DNA of 42,045 bases from Syntrophobacter sp. SbD2 (GTDB lineage Bacteria > Desulfobacterota > Binatia > UBA9968). The stretch spans positions 1 to 42,045 of the forward strand of contig CAMDBU010000033.1 in the NCBI GenBank assembly GCA_945889495.1, given 5' to 3'. Under the pieces are notes generated by a model. The model worked only from the letters and a program-made list of their open reading frames with translations, ran no database searches and was not told the origin of the DNA. A program made the position numbers and the translations under genes. Positions 7,678 to 15,899 of the stretch are shown piece by piece (within the stretch, counting starts at the first letter, position 1; the number at the start of each line of letters is the position of its first letter).

Positions 7678-8130
7678 ATGAACGTCGGCCGGCGGGTCGA
7701 TTACGCGGTGCGCGCGCTGTCGTTTCTCGCCGGACAGCCGAGCGGCGCGGTGGTCAGCCGGGCCGATATTGAGAAGAGCCAGGACGTACCGTCTTTTTAC
7801 CTATCCAAGATTATGAAGGATCTGGTGGCCGGCGGCTTGGTCCAGTCGCATATCGGTTCCAAGGGCGGCTTTACCTTGGCCAAGAGCGCCGGCGCGATTT
7901 CGATTAAAGATATTTACGAGACCGTGGAGCGGCCGTTGGTGTTGATGGAGTGTCTCGACCAGGGTTCGAACTATTGTTCCTACTGCGCGGTGTGCACTCA
8001 GAAGTCGGTCTGGGAGGAGGCGCAGACCGTGCTCGCCAACTTCTTGGCCGGCGTCACCATCGCCGATATCGCCGACCGCCAGGGCATGAAAGGGCGCATG
8101 GCCAAGCCGGCCATCCAACGAGCCGGATAA
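7678..8130 (+). CDS. Rrf2-family Fe-S-sensing transcription regulator (IscR/SufR-like)
   Basis: The N-terminal winged helix reads 'RVDYAVRALSFLA...VPSFYLSKIMKDLVAGGLVQSHIGSKGGFTLAK', which is typical Rrf2. Counting from ATG 7678, a cysteine cluster C92, C100, C103, C106 follows, in the position of the IscR cluster ligands (92, 98, 104) but with one extra Cys and different spacing. It probably carries a Fe-S cluster and controls the suf genes next to it. A longer reading from GTG 7639 adds 13 charged residues, but that codon lies at the predicted transcription start. NsrR-like nitric oxide sensing is an alternative, given the trHb at the end of the operon. 150 residues. Confidence 0.88.
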   Translation: MNVGRRVDYAVRALSFLAGQPSGAVVSRADIEKSQDVPSFYLSKIMKDLVAGGLVQSHIGSKGGFTLAKSAGAISIKDIYETVERPLVLMECLDQGSNYCSYCAVCTQKSVWEEAQTVLANFLAGVTIADIADRQGMKGRMAKPAIQRAG

Positions 8131-8149
8131 AATTTATTAAGGACAGCGA

Positions 8150-8908
8150 ATGTTAGAGATCAAAAATCTCCGCGCCAAAGTCGGCGACAAAGAAATCCTG
8201 CGCGGCATCGATCTGTATATCGGCGCCGGTGAAGTGCACGCGATCATGGGCCCCAACGGTTCGGGCAAGAGCACTTTAGCCCATGTGTTGTCGGGGCGGG
8301 AAAACTACCAAGTCACCGGCGGCTCGGTGACCTATCAAGGCAAAGATTTGTTGGCCATGGCGCCGGAGATCCGTGCCCGCGAAGGGATCTTTCTCGCGTT
8401 TCAATACCCCATCGAAATCCCCGGCGTGTCGACGACTTATTTTCTCAAAGCCGCGCTCAACGCGGTGCGCAAGCATCGCGGTTTGGACGAACTCGACGCC
8501 ATGGAATTTCTCACTTTGATCAAGGATAAGATGAGCTTGGTGGAAATGAGCCAGGCGCTGCTCAACCGGCCGCTCAACGAAGGCTTTTCCGGCGGCGAGA
8601 AGAAGCGCAACGAAATTTTGCAGATGGCGGTGCTCGATCCGACCCTGGCGCTGCTCGATGAGACCGATTCCGGTTTGGATATCGATGCCCTGCGGGTGAT
8701 CGCCGGCGGCGTCAACGCGCTGCGCAGTCCGAGCCGGGCGATGATCGTGATCACCCACTACCAGCGGTTGCTCGATTATATCGTGCCGGACTTCATTCAC
8801 GTGCTCTACAACGGCCGCATCGTCAAGTCAGGTACCAAAGAGTTGGCCCTGGAGCTCGAAAGCAAGGGCTATGACTGGATCAAGGGCGAAGGCGCGGCGT
8901 TGCAATAA
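8150..8908 (+). CDS. sufC: Fe-S cluster assembly ATPase SufC
   Basis: 252-residue ABC-type ATPase. Walker A is GPNGSGKST, the signature is FSGGEKKRNEI, and Walker B runs into LALLDETDSGLD, a version specific to SufC. 'FLAFQYPIEIPGVS' in the Q-loop region is also characteristic. SufC powers conformational change of the SufB-SufC-SufD scaffold in the cytoplasm. It begins 19 bases after the regulator with a AAGGA ribosome site. In most Suf operons sufB stands between the regulator and sufC; here there is no room for it. Confidence 0.96.
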   Translation: MLEIKNLRAKVGDKEILRGIDLYIGAGEVHAIMGPNGSGKSTLAHVLSGRENYQVTGGSVTYQGKDLLAMAPEIRAREGIFLAFQYPIEIPGVSTTYFLKAALNAVRKHRGLDELDAMEFLTLIKDKMSLVEMSQALLNRPLNEGFSGGEKKRNEILQMAVLDPTLALLDETDSGLDIDALRVIAGGVNALRSPSRAMIVITHYQRLLDYIVPDFIHVLYNGRIVKSGTKELALELESKGYDWIKGEGAALQ

Positions 8909-8932
8909 TTCGTTTCAACGATTCTGAAAAAA

Positions 8933-10252
8933 ATGCTCACCAGTGCAAGTAAAGAACCTTATCTAGCCGCGTTCAAAGGACTGCGCGCTAGCAGCCTGCC
9001 GGCCGGGCCGGCGTGGTTGGAACAGTTGCGCCAGGCCGGCATCGCTAGCTTCGATGCCTTGGGGTTTCCCACGCTCAAGCATGAGGATTGGAAATACACC
9101 AACGTCGAGCCCATCGCGGCGCAGTCGTTTGCTCAGGCTAATGGCGAGGCGAAGTCGATTGTCGGCGCCGAGGTGTTTTCACGCGGGATGATCGAAACCG
9201 ATGCGCCGCGGCTGACCTTCGTCAACGGGGTCTTCAATGCGGCGCTGTCAAATATAGCGAATTTACCGCAAGGGTTGCGGTTGGGCCCTCTGGCGGAATT
9301 CATCAGCCATGAGGATGCCGCGGTGGTCGACCATTTGGGCCGACTGGCGAGCGCCGAGCAGCAGCATTTCGTCGCGCTCAACACCGCTTTTCTCGGCGAC
9401 GGCGCGGTGGTTGATCTGGCGCCGGGCGCCCGGCTAAACCGGCCGATCTATTTGTTGTTCGTTTCGACCTCGACGGCGCAGCCGGTGATTTCGCAGCCGC
9501 GCATTTTGCTTTTGCTTGGCGCCGGCAGTGAGGCGAAGATCGTCGAGAGCTATTTGGGCGTCGGTGACAAAGCTTATTTCTGCAACGCTGTGACAGAACT
9601 GGTCGGTGGCGCAGATTCGATTATCGAGCATTACCGTTTGCAGCAGGACAGCGACGCCGGTTTTCATGTCGGCACCGTCGAAGCGAGCTTGGCGCGCGGC
9701 TGTCATTTAACTTCGCACGCCGTGACCTTGAGCGGCGCTCTAGTGCGCAATAACCTGCGCGTGCTGCTCAACGGCGCCGGCGCCGAATGCGTGCTCAACG
9801 GGCTTTATCTCGCCGACGGCAAGCAGCATGTCGATAACTACACGCTCATTGAGCATGTCAGCCCGCGAGCGTCGAGTTTGGAATTATATAAGGGTCTCCT
9901 CGGCGGCTCGGCTCACGGCGTGTTTAATGGCAAGATCATCGTCCACCCAGACGCGCAGAAGTCCGACGCGCGCCAGACCAACAAGAATTTATTACTCTCC
10001 GACAGCGCGGTGATCGATACCAAGCCGCAGTTGGAAATTCATGCCGACGACGTCAAGTGCAGCCATGGCTCGACCATCGGCCAGTTGGACGACGATGCGA
10101 TTTTTTATCTGCGCTCGCGCGGCCTGGATGTGGCGGCGGCGCGCAGTTTGTTGAGCTTCGCCTTTGCCAGCGACGTGGTTCAGCGGATTAGTATCGAAAC
10201 CCTGCGCCAACGCTTGGACGACTATCTGGTCGGCAGATTCGGGGCTTGGTGA
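8933..10252 (+). CDS. sufD: Fe-S cluster assembly scaffold protein SufD
   Basis: 439 residues of right-handed beta-helix type. The N-terminal '[14 protein letters not shown]' and the C-terminal '[32 protein letters not shown]' are hallmark SufD motifs; the CSH pair matches the Cys and His (C358, H360 in E. coli SufD) near the proposed cluster-forming site. Length fits SufD and I find no SufB-type signature, so it is not a mislabelled SufB. It partners with SufC in the same operon, starting 24 bases after it. Confidence 0.95.
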   Translation: MLTSASKEPYLAAFKGLRASSLPAGPAWLEQLRQAGIASFDALGFPTLKHEDWKYTNVEPIAAQSFAQANGEAKSIVGAEVFSRGMIETDAPRLTFVNGVFNAALSNIANLPQGLRLGPLAEFISHEDAAVVDHLGRLASAEQQHFVALNTAFLGDGAVVDLAPGARLNRPIYLLFVSTSTAQPVISQPRILLLLGAGSEAKIVESYLGVGDKAYFCNAVTELVGGADSIIEHYRLQQDSDAGFHVGTVEASLARGCHLTSHAVTLSGALVRNNLRVLLNGAGAECVLNGLYLADGKQHVDNYTLIEHVSPRASSLELYKGLLGGSAHGVFNGKIIVHPDAQKSDARQTNKNLLLSDSAVIDTKPQLEIHADDVKCSHGSTIGQLDDDAIFYLRSRGLDVAAARSLLSFAFASDVVQRISIETLRQRLDDYLVGRFGAW

Positions 10253-10259
10253 TTTGCCC

Positions 10260-11522
10260 ATGAACGCGGTGCCGCAAAATAATCCGGGAACTCTGGCGTC
10301 TGGGCAGTTCGACGTGGCGCGGGTGCGCGAAGACTTTCCGATTCTTTCTGCCAAAGTTCATGGCAAGCCGCTGGTCTACTTCGACAACGGTGCCACCAGC
10401 CAAAAGCCCCAATGCGTCATTGACGCCATCGATCATTACTATCGCGCCGAAAATTCCAACATCCACCGCGGTGTGCATCACTTGAGCGAGCAGGCGACGG
10501 CGGCCTACGAAGCGGCGCGCGGCAAGCTGCGCGGCTTTATCAACGCGCGCTCGGATAAAGAGATTATATTCGTCCGCGGCACCACCGAAGCGATCAATCT
10601 GGTGGCGCAGAGCTACGGCCGGGCGTTCTTAAAGGCTGGCGATGAAATCGTCGTCTCGGCCATGGAGCATCACTCCAACATCGTGCCCTGGCAGATGCTC
10701 TGTGAGCAGGTCGGCGCCAAGCTCAGGGTGATTCCGATCAACCATGACGGCGAGATCGTCATGGAGGAATTTGAGCGGCTCCTCACCGATAAGACTAAAT
10801 TCGTGTCGGTTACCCATGTTTCAAATGCGCTGGGCACCGTGGTGCCGGTGAAAGAGATCATCGCGCTCGCCCATGGGCGCGGTGTGCCGGTGTTGCTCGA
10901 CGGCGCCCAGGCGGTGCCGCATTTGCAGATCGACGTGCAGGATCTCGACTGCGACTTCTATGCTTTTTCCGGCCACAAAATGTTTGGCCCCACCGGCGTC
11001 GGCGTGCTCTACGGCCGCGCCGAGCTGTTGGAAAAAATGCCGCCCTACCAGGGCGGCGGCGACATGATCAGCCTGGTGACCTTCGAGAAGACTCACTACA
11101 ACGTTCTCCCTTATAAATTCGAAGCGGGGACGCCGAACATCGCCGATGGCATCGCCTTGGGCGTAGCGGTGGACTATTTGCGTGGCCTCGATTGGGCGGC
11201 GGTGACGGCGCACGAAGATGGGTTGCTGCGCTACGCCACCGAGGCGTTGGGACAAATTGCCGCGCTGCGGATCATCGGCACGGCCAAGGAAAAGGCCGGC
11301 GTGCTGTCGTTTGTCTTCGATCATGTGCATGCCCATGATGTCGGCACGATCCTCGATCAGGAAGGTGTGGCGGTGCGCGCCGGCCATCACTGCGCCATGC
11401 CGGTGATGCAGCGCTTCGGCGTGCCGGCGACGGCGCGGGCGTCCTTCGCGTTTTATAATACTATCGAAGAAATCGACGTGCTGGTGCGCGCCATTGGGCG
11501 CGTCTTGAAGGTGTTTGGCTAA
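10260..11522 (+). CDS. sufS: Group II cysteine desulfurase SufS
   Basis: PLP enzyme that takes sulfur from cysteine for Fe-S assembly. The PLP lysine is in [10 protein letters not shown] (K240), and the persulfide cysteine is in RAGHHCAMP (C378). '[12 protein letters not shown]' and 'NSNIHRGVH' at the N-terminus and '[11 protein letters not shown]' in the middle are standard SufS/CsdA. The frame extends 32 codons upstream into sufD, but ATG 10260, eight bases after the sufD stop, gives the family's normal 420 residues. Its stop overlaps the start of sufU by one base, so translation is coupled. Confidence 0.96.
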   Translation: MNAVPQNNPGTLASGQFDVARVREDFPILSAKVHGKPLVYFDNGATSQKPQCVIDAIDHYYRAENSNIHRGVHHLSEQATAAYEAARGKLRGFINARSDKEIIFVRGTTEAINLVAQSYGRAFLKAGDEIVVSAMEHHSNIVPWQMLCEQVGAKLRVIPINHDGEIVMEEFERLLTDKTKFVSVTHVSNALGTVVPVKEIIALAHGRGVPVLLDGAQAVPHLQIDVQDLDCDFYAFSGHKMFGPTGVGVLYGRAELLEKMPPYQGGGDMISLVTFEKTHYNVLPYKFEAGTPNIADGIALGVAVDYLRGLDWAAVTAHEDGLLRYATEALGQIAALRIIGTAKEKAGVLSFVFDHVHAHDVGTILDQEGVAVRAGHHCAMPVMQRFGVPATARASFAFYNTIEEIDVLVRAIGRVLKVFG

Positions 11523-11974
11523 TGTCAGAACTCGACGATCTCTATCAAGAAGTCATCCTCGACCACAATAAGAGCCCGCGTAACTTTCGCGTCATCGGCG
11601 GCGCCAACCGGCGCGCCGAAGGTTACAATCCCTTGTGCGGCGACGAGGTGACGGTGTTTCTGCAAGTCGAAGACGGCGTCATCAAGGACATCAGTTTTCA
11701 GGGTTCGGGTTGCGCGATCTCCAAAGCGTCGGCGTCGATGATGACCACTGAGCTCAAGGGCAAGCCCGAGAGCGCGGCCCATGAACTGTTTGAAAACGTC
11801 CATAACATGCTCACCGGCGAGCCCGGCAGTGAGGGCGGCGGCGCGCGGGTCGGCAAGTTGGCGATCCTTTCTGGGGTCTGCAAATTTCCCGCGAGAGTGA
11901 AATGCGCCAGTCTCGCTTGGCACACCATGGAATCGGCGCTCAAGGGCGAGCCGCAGCCGGCCAAGACCGAATGA
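11522..11974 (+). CDS. sufU: SufU zinc-dependent sulfur transferase/scaffold
   Basis: 150-residue IscU-fold protein with the three ligand cysteines C39 (NPLCGDE), C64 (GSGCAIS) and C128 (RVKCASLAW), plus D41. The linker of about 20 residues before the last Cys (containing GEPGSEGGGARVG) distinguishes SufU from IscU. In known systems SufU binds zinc and receives sulfur from SufS, replacing SufE. Start ATG shares a base with the sufS stop (TAATG), which agrees with a SufS-SufU pair made in fixed ratio. An additional Cys (C120) is present. Confidence 0.94.
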   Translation: MSELDDLYQEVILDHNKSPRNFRVIGGANRRAEGYNPLCGDEVTVFLQVEDGVIKDISFQGSGCAISKASASMMTTELKGKPESAAHELFENVHNMLTGEPGSEGGGARVGKLAILSGVCKFPARVKCASLAWHTMESALKGEPQPAKTE

Positions 11975-12008
11975 ATTTGCCACCGCGAAATTCAATGAGG
12001 CGTAGTCT

Positions 12009-12557
12009 ATGACCACTGAACAACCGATCATTCTGACGCGCGATTGTCCGGCAGTGATGGTGCCGAGCGGCGAACCCTTCTCTCTACAAGCCGGCGGCAA
12101 AGTTTGGCTTACCCAGGCGCTCGGCGGCGGCTACACGGTGATGACCGACCATGGTTTCACCGTGCGCATTGAAGGCCGGGATGGCGACGCGTTGGGATTT
12201 TCGGAAGGACAATCGCCGCTTGCTCAGAAAGCCACGACTAGCGGTTCGGTGGAGGAGCGGGTGTGGCAGCAATTACGCTCCTGTTTCGATCCGGAGATTC
12301 CCGTGAACATCGTCGACTTGGGATTGATCTACGATTGCCAAGTCGACGCACTGCCCAGCGGCGGCCACAAGGCGACGGTTCATTTTACGCTCACCGCTCA
12401 GGGCTGCGGCATGGGCGAGTTTTTGAAAGCCGATATCAAGCGCAAGCTGCTCGAAGTAAAAGAGCTACGCGAGGCGGTGGTCGAACTGGTCTGGGAGCCG
12501 CAGTGGAACCAGAGCCGCATGTCGGTGGCGGCCAAACATCAACTCGGGATCGAGTAA
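12009..12557 (+). CDS. sufT: Fe-S assembly protein SufT (MIP18/DUF59 domain, long form)
   Basis: 182 residues: an N-terminal domain of about 75 residues typical of the long SufT family, then a MIP18/DUF59 domain with 'CFDPEIPVNIVDLGLIYDC' and 'TLTAQGCGMGEFLKADI', ending in 'VELVWEPQWNQSRMS'. SufT helps mature Fe-S proteins, in some organisms under high demand. A Cys stands right before the DPE motif and another in QGCGMG; the latter aligns with the conserved functional cysteine of the fold. It follows sufU by 34 bases in the same operon. Confidence 0.93.
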   Translation: MTTEQPIILTRDCPAVMVPSGEPFSLQAGGKVWLTQALGGGYTVMTDHGFTVRIEGRDGDALGFSEGQSPLAQKATTSGSVEERVWQQLRSCFDPEIPVNIVDLGLIYDCQVDALPSGGHKATVHFTLTAQGCGMGEFLKADIKRKLLEVKELREAVVELVWEPQWNQSRMSVAAKHQLGIE

Positions 12558-12567
12558 CCGTGAAATA

Positions 12568-12888
12568 ATGGAAAGCATCAATCAAACGATCATCGAAGCC
12601 GAAGTCATCGAAGCTCTGCGCACCATCTTCGATCCGGAGATTCCGGTTAACGTCTACGAGTTAGGTTTAATCTACGTCGTCGAGGTGAGCCCCGAGGGGG
12701 CGGTGATGATCCGCATGACCTTGACCTCACCCCATTGCCCAGCGGTGCAGTCGATGCCGGCGGAGATCGAAGGCAAGGTGCGAACCATCACCGGGGTTAC
12801 CGACGTGTCCATCGATCTGGTCTGGGACCCGCCTTGGGATCAATCGAAGATGTCGGAGGCGGCGCGCTTGCAGTTGGGCATGATGTAG
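12568..12888 (+). CDS. Short MIP18/DUF59-family Fe-S assembly protein
   Basis: 106 residues consisting of a single MIP18 domain. 'IFDPEIPVNVYELGLIYVVEV', 'TLTSPHCPAVQSMPAEIEGKV' and 'IDLVWDPPWDQSKMSEAARLQLGM' line up closely with the C-terminal half of the preceding SufT, so the two are relatives and may have arisen by duplication. The SPHCP cysteine is the expected functional residue of this family (SUF-associated or PaaD-like proteins). It starts 10 bases after sufT and is the last plain suf gene. Confidence 0.92.
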   Translation: MESINQTIIEAEVIEALRTIFDPEIPVNVYELGLIYVVEVSPEGAVMIRMTLTSPHCPAVQSMPAEIEGKVRTITGVTDVSIDLVWDPPWDQSKMSEAARLQLGMM

Positions 12889-12939
12889 GAACGTTTCACT
12901 TTTGCAGCGGTTCCGCGAAAACTCCATTGGCGATTTCCC

Positions 12940-13344
12940 ATGACTCCATTTGACCAGCTAGGCGGCGAATTGAAGCTGCGCACGATTATCGACCAGTTCG
13001 TCGATCAGGTTTTCGCCGACCGCATGATTGGTTTCTTCTTTCGCAACGCCGATAGAGCTCGGATCAAGGAAATGGAATATCAGCTGGCGGCGAGTTTCCT
13101 CGGCGCCCAGGTCGAATATAGCGGCCGGCCGTTAGACCAGGTACATGGCAAGTTCCCGATCATGGGCGGCCACTTCGCCAGACGAAGGCAGATCCTAAAA
13201 GAAACCATCGAGGCCCATGGGGTCGCCAAAGAGATCGAACAGCTCTGGCTCGACCACACCGAAGCGCTGCGCCCGCTGATCACGCCGGAAGGCGACGCCG
13301 GTTGCGATCCGATCGCCGCCCGCGAGCGCGCCAAGAGCGCCTAA
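12940..13344 (+). CDS. Truncated (2/2) hemoglobin
   Basis: 134 residues with the trHb pattern: 'FDQLGGELKLRTIIDQFVDQVFADRMIGFFF' for the A/B/C helices and a 'DQVHGKFPIMGGHFARRRQIL' block, where H69 is the likely proximal heme ligand and H78 belongs to the following helix. Such proteins bind O2 or NO. It starts 51 bases past the last MIP18-domain gene in the same direction with no terminator visible, so it may be in the suf operon, where it could shield cluster assembly from NO or O2. That role is inference. The C-terminus carries a 15-residue polar tail. Confidence 0.85.
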   Translation: MTPFDQLGGELKLRTIIDQFVDQVFADRMIGFFFRNADRARIKEMEYQLAASFLGAQVEYSGRPLDQVHGKFPIMGGHFARRRQILKETIEAHGVAKEIEQLWLDHTEALRPLITPEGDAGCDPIAARERAKSA

Positions 13345-13380
13345 CTCCAGAAATTTTTTGGATTTTCCGTTAACGAACAT

Positions 13381-13410
13381 TTGTCGACGCTAGAACCTTG
13401 TGCTACTAAT
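13381..13410 (+). promoter_or_regulatory. Candidate promoter for metF
   Basis: TTGTCG (13381-13386) and TACTAA (13404-13409) are 17 bases apart in the short spacer before metF, downstream of an AT-rich patch. Both boxes deviate from consensus, so this is only a plausible start for the next unit. Confidence 0.3.
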
Positions 13411-13444
13411 TGTAGCGGGCGTCAGGCAGTCATCTAGGACTTGT

Positions 13445-14308
13445 GTGAGACTAGCACAGCTTTACAACCAACCTAGGTTGACCCTATCGGTTGAGTTCTT
13501 TCCTCCAAAGACAGAAAAGGGCGAGGAAAACCTCTTTAGCGAGATCGAGCTGCTTAAGAGGATAAACCCCGCCTTCTGTTCTGTTACGTACGGGGCGGGC
13601 GGAAGCACGCGCGAAAAAACCGTCGATCTGGTGGACACGATTCATTCCGCTTGCGGTCTCGAAGTAATGTGCCACTTGACGGTGGTTGGCCAGTCCAAGG
13701 ACGAGGCCCGCACGGTGCTGAAAAAGCTCAAGGAATTCGGCATCGAAAATGTCTTAGCCCTGGGCGGCGATCCGCCCCAAGGCATGGCCGACTGGCAACC
13801 CCATCCCGACGGCTTTCATCACGCCATCGAGCTGGTGCGCGAAGCGGTGGCGATGGGATCGTTTTCGGTGGCGGTGGCGGGTTTTCCGGAAACCCATCCG
13901 AGGGCGATTAGCCGCGACGCTGACTTGCGCTTTCTCAAGGAAAAAGTTGACGCCGGCGCCGATGCGATTATCACTCAACTGTTTTTCGACAACCAAGATT
14001 TCTTTCGTTTCAGCGACGATCTGCGCAAACTGGGCGTGAAAGTGCCGATCATCCCGGGCATCTTGCCGTTGCAAACGGCGTCCCAGGTGCGCCGCTTTAC
14101 CTCGCTCTGTGGATCAAAGATCCCGGCGAACCTGGAAGATCAATTGGCTAAAGTCGAAAGCGATGACGATGCGGCGATTGAGTTGGGCATCGAGTACGCT
14201 ACCAAGCAATGCCAAGAGTTGATCAAGTTCGGCGTCGCCGGGGTGCATTTTTACACGCTCAATAAGTCCTATTCGGTCTTGGCGATTCACCAGAATCTCG
14301 CACTGTAA
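13445..14308 (+). CDS. metF: Methylenetetrahydrofolate reductase
   Basis: Reduces 5,10-methylene-THF to 5-methyl-THF with FAD. The start of the protein, 'RLAQLYNQPRLTLSVEFFPPKTEKGEENL', contains the family's EFFPPKT box; 'VTYGAGGST', 'ALGGDPP' and 'TQLFFDN' follow in order. The frame opens at GTG 13400, but GTG 13445 has an AGGA site 5 bases upstream and gives the usual short N-terminus and 287 residues. It lacks the long C-terminal extension seen in eukaryotic enzymes. It stands between the suf/trHb unit and lysS with no obvious functional tie to either. Confidence 0.93.
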   Translation: MRLAQLYNQPRLTLSVEFFPPKTEKGEENLFSEIELLKRINPAFCSVTYGAGGSTREKTVDLVDTIHSACGLEVMCHLTVVGQSKDEARTVLKKLKEFGIENVLALGGDPPQGMADWQPHPDGFHHAIELVREAVAMGSFSVAVAGFPETHPRAISRDADLRFLKEKVDAGADAIITQLFFDNQDFFRFSDDLRKLGVKVPIIPGILPLQTASQVRRFTSLCGSKIPANLEDQLAKVESDDDAAIELGIEYATKQCQELIKFGVAGVHFYTLNKSYSVLAIHQNLAL

Positions 14309-14373
14309 TTTTTCCTGTTTCAGCTAAATTTTAGTTACTGATCGACCAGCGTCTGCTGGTTAACGAAAGCGTC

Positions 14374-15879
14374 ATGGCGGATAACGAAACCCCTATCGTC
14401 GAAGAAGATAACGAACAGGTCGAAGTGCGCAAGCACAAGCTCGCCAAGCTGCGCGACGGCGGCCAGAATGTTTACCCCAACGATTTCAAACCGACCCACT
14501 CGGTGACCCAGGCGGTGGCCGCGGCGGAGGGGGCGAGTGACGATGAATTGCATGCCAATCATCGCGAGGTCGCGGTTGCCGGCCGGATCATGGCGATCCG
14601 GCGCATGGGCAAGGCGTCGTTCTTTCAGATTCAAGACCGGCGCGGCCGGCTGCAAGTTTACGCCCGCAAGGACCGCATCGGCGACGACGCCTACGGCTTG
14701 TTCCAGAGCTTCGATATCGGCGATCTGGTCGGCGTCACCGGCCATCTGTTTCGCACCAAGACCAAGGAGCTCACCGTCGAAGCCGCCGGCTTGCGCTTAC
14801 TGACCAAATGTCTGCGCCCGTTGCCGGAGAAGTGGCATGGTCTGGCCGATGTCGAAGCGCGCTATCGCCAACGTTATGTCGATTTGATGGTCAATCCGGA
14901 AGTGCGCGATGTGTTCGAGAAGCGTTCGCGCATCGTGCGCTTGCTGCGGCGCTTTTTCGAGGATCGCGACTTTCTCGAAGTCGAGACGCCGATGATGCAG
15001 TCGATCCCCGGCGGCGCGGCGGCCAAGCCGTTCATCACCCATCACAACGCCCTCGATTTGGAATTGCACTTGCGGGTCGCGCCGGAGTTGTTTCTCAAGC
15101 GGCTGCTGGTGGGCGGCTTCGAGCGGGTCTTCGAGCTCAACCGGAATTTCCGCAATGAAGGCATTTCGGTGCGGCACAATCCGGAATTTACCATGGTCGA
15201 GTTCTACCAGGCCTATGCGACCTTCGAGGATCTTATCCAATTGACCGAAGAGTTATTCGTTGCCATCGCCAATGACGTCGCCGGCGGTCTGCAACTGCCT
15301 TACAACGGCGCGACCATCGATTTGACCCGGCCCTGGCAGCGCTTGACGATTCGCGACGCGATTCTCGTCCATGGCGGCGCCGAAGAAAAAGACGTCGCCA
15401 ACCTGGAAAGTCTGCAAGCCTTCGCCAAGCAGCGCGGCTTGAAGATCGATCTCGATGTGCCCTATGGCAAGCTATTGGTGGCGGTGTTCGAAGAAGTCGC
15501 CGAAGCGAAATTGATCCAGCCGACTTTCTTGACTGGCTTTCCCATCGAAGTCTCGCCATTGGCGCGTAAGAACGACCAAGACCCGGCGATGGTCGACCGC
15601 TTCGAGCTTTACATCGGCGGCCGGGAGCTGGCCAACGCGTTCTCCGAACTAAACGACCCGGCCGATCAGCGGCAACGCTTTCTCGAACAGATGCAGGCGC
15701 GCGCCGCCGGCGACGAGGAAGCCAATCCGATCGACGACGATTACGTTCGCGCTCTTGAGTACGGCATGCCGCCGGCCGCCGGCGAAGGCATCGGCATCGA
15801 CCGCTTGGTGATGTTTTTCACTGACTCGGCGTCGATCCGAGATGTTATTCTTTTTCCGCTACTGCGCCCGCACCGTTAA
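14374..15879 (+). CDS. lysS: Class II lysyl-tRNA synthetase
   Basis: 501 residues: an N-terminal OB-fold anticodon-binding domain ('VAVAGRIMAIRRMGKASFFQIQDRRGRLQVY') and the class II catalytic core with motif 2 'FRNEGISVRHNPEFTMVEFYQAY' and motif 3 'GEGIGIDRLVM'. Length and order are normal. A small stem (ACCAGC/GCTGGT, 14345-14360) lies just upstream in the leader without a T tract. Neighbouring lysS with lolC/E and lolD downstream is a common arrangement in several proteobacterial groups, so the call is doubly supported. Confidence 0.97.
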   Translation: MADNETPIVEEDNEQVEVRKHKLAKLRDGGQNVYPNDFKPTHSVTQAVAAAEGASDDELHANHREVAVAGRIMAIRRMGKASFFQIQDRRGRLQVYARKDRIGDDAYGLFQSFDIGDLVGVTGHLFRTKTKELTVEAAGLRLLTKCLRPLPEKWHGLADVEARYRQRYVDLMVNPEVRDVFEKRSRIVRLLRRFFEDRDFLEVETPMMQSIPGGAAAKPFITHHNALDLELHLRVAPELFLKRLLVGGFERVFELNRNFRNEGISVRHNPEFTMVEFYQAYATFEDLIQLTEELFVAIANDVAGGLQLPYNGATIDLTRPWQRLTIRDAILVHGGAEEKDVANLESLQAFAKQRGLKIDLDVPYGKLLVAVFEEVAEAKLIQPTFLTGFPIEVSPLARKNDQDPAMVDRFELYIGGRELANAFSELNDPADQRQRFLEQMQARAAGDEEANPIDDDYVRALEYGMPPAAGEGIGIDRLVMFFTDSASIRDVILFPLLRPHR

Positions 15880-15899
15880 GCTTCACGCCAATCCACCCG

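Noticed and set aside
8933-10252. Whether this is really SufB
   Set aside because: The N-terminal EDWKYTN and C-terminal [11 protein letters not shown] motifs and the length are those of SufD.
14345-14360. Perfect ACCAGC/GCTGGT hairpin before lysS
   Set aside because: Only 6 bp, no T tract, and no T-box features (no specifier or antiterminator bulge), so neither a terminator nor a riboswitch is supported.
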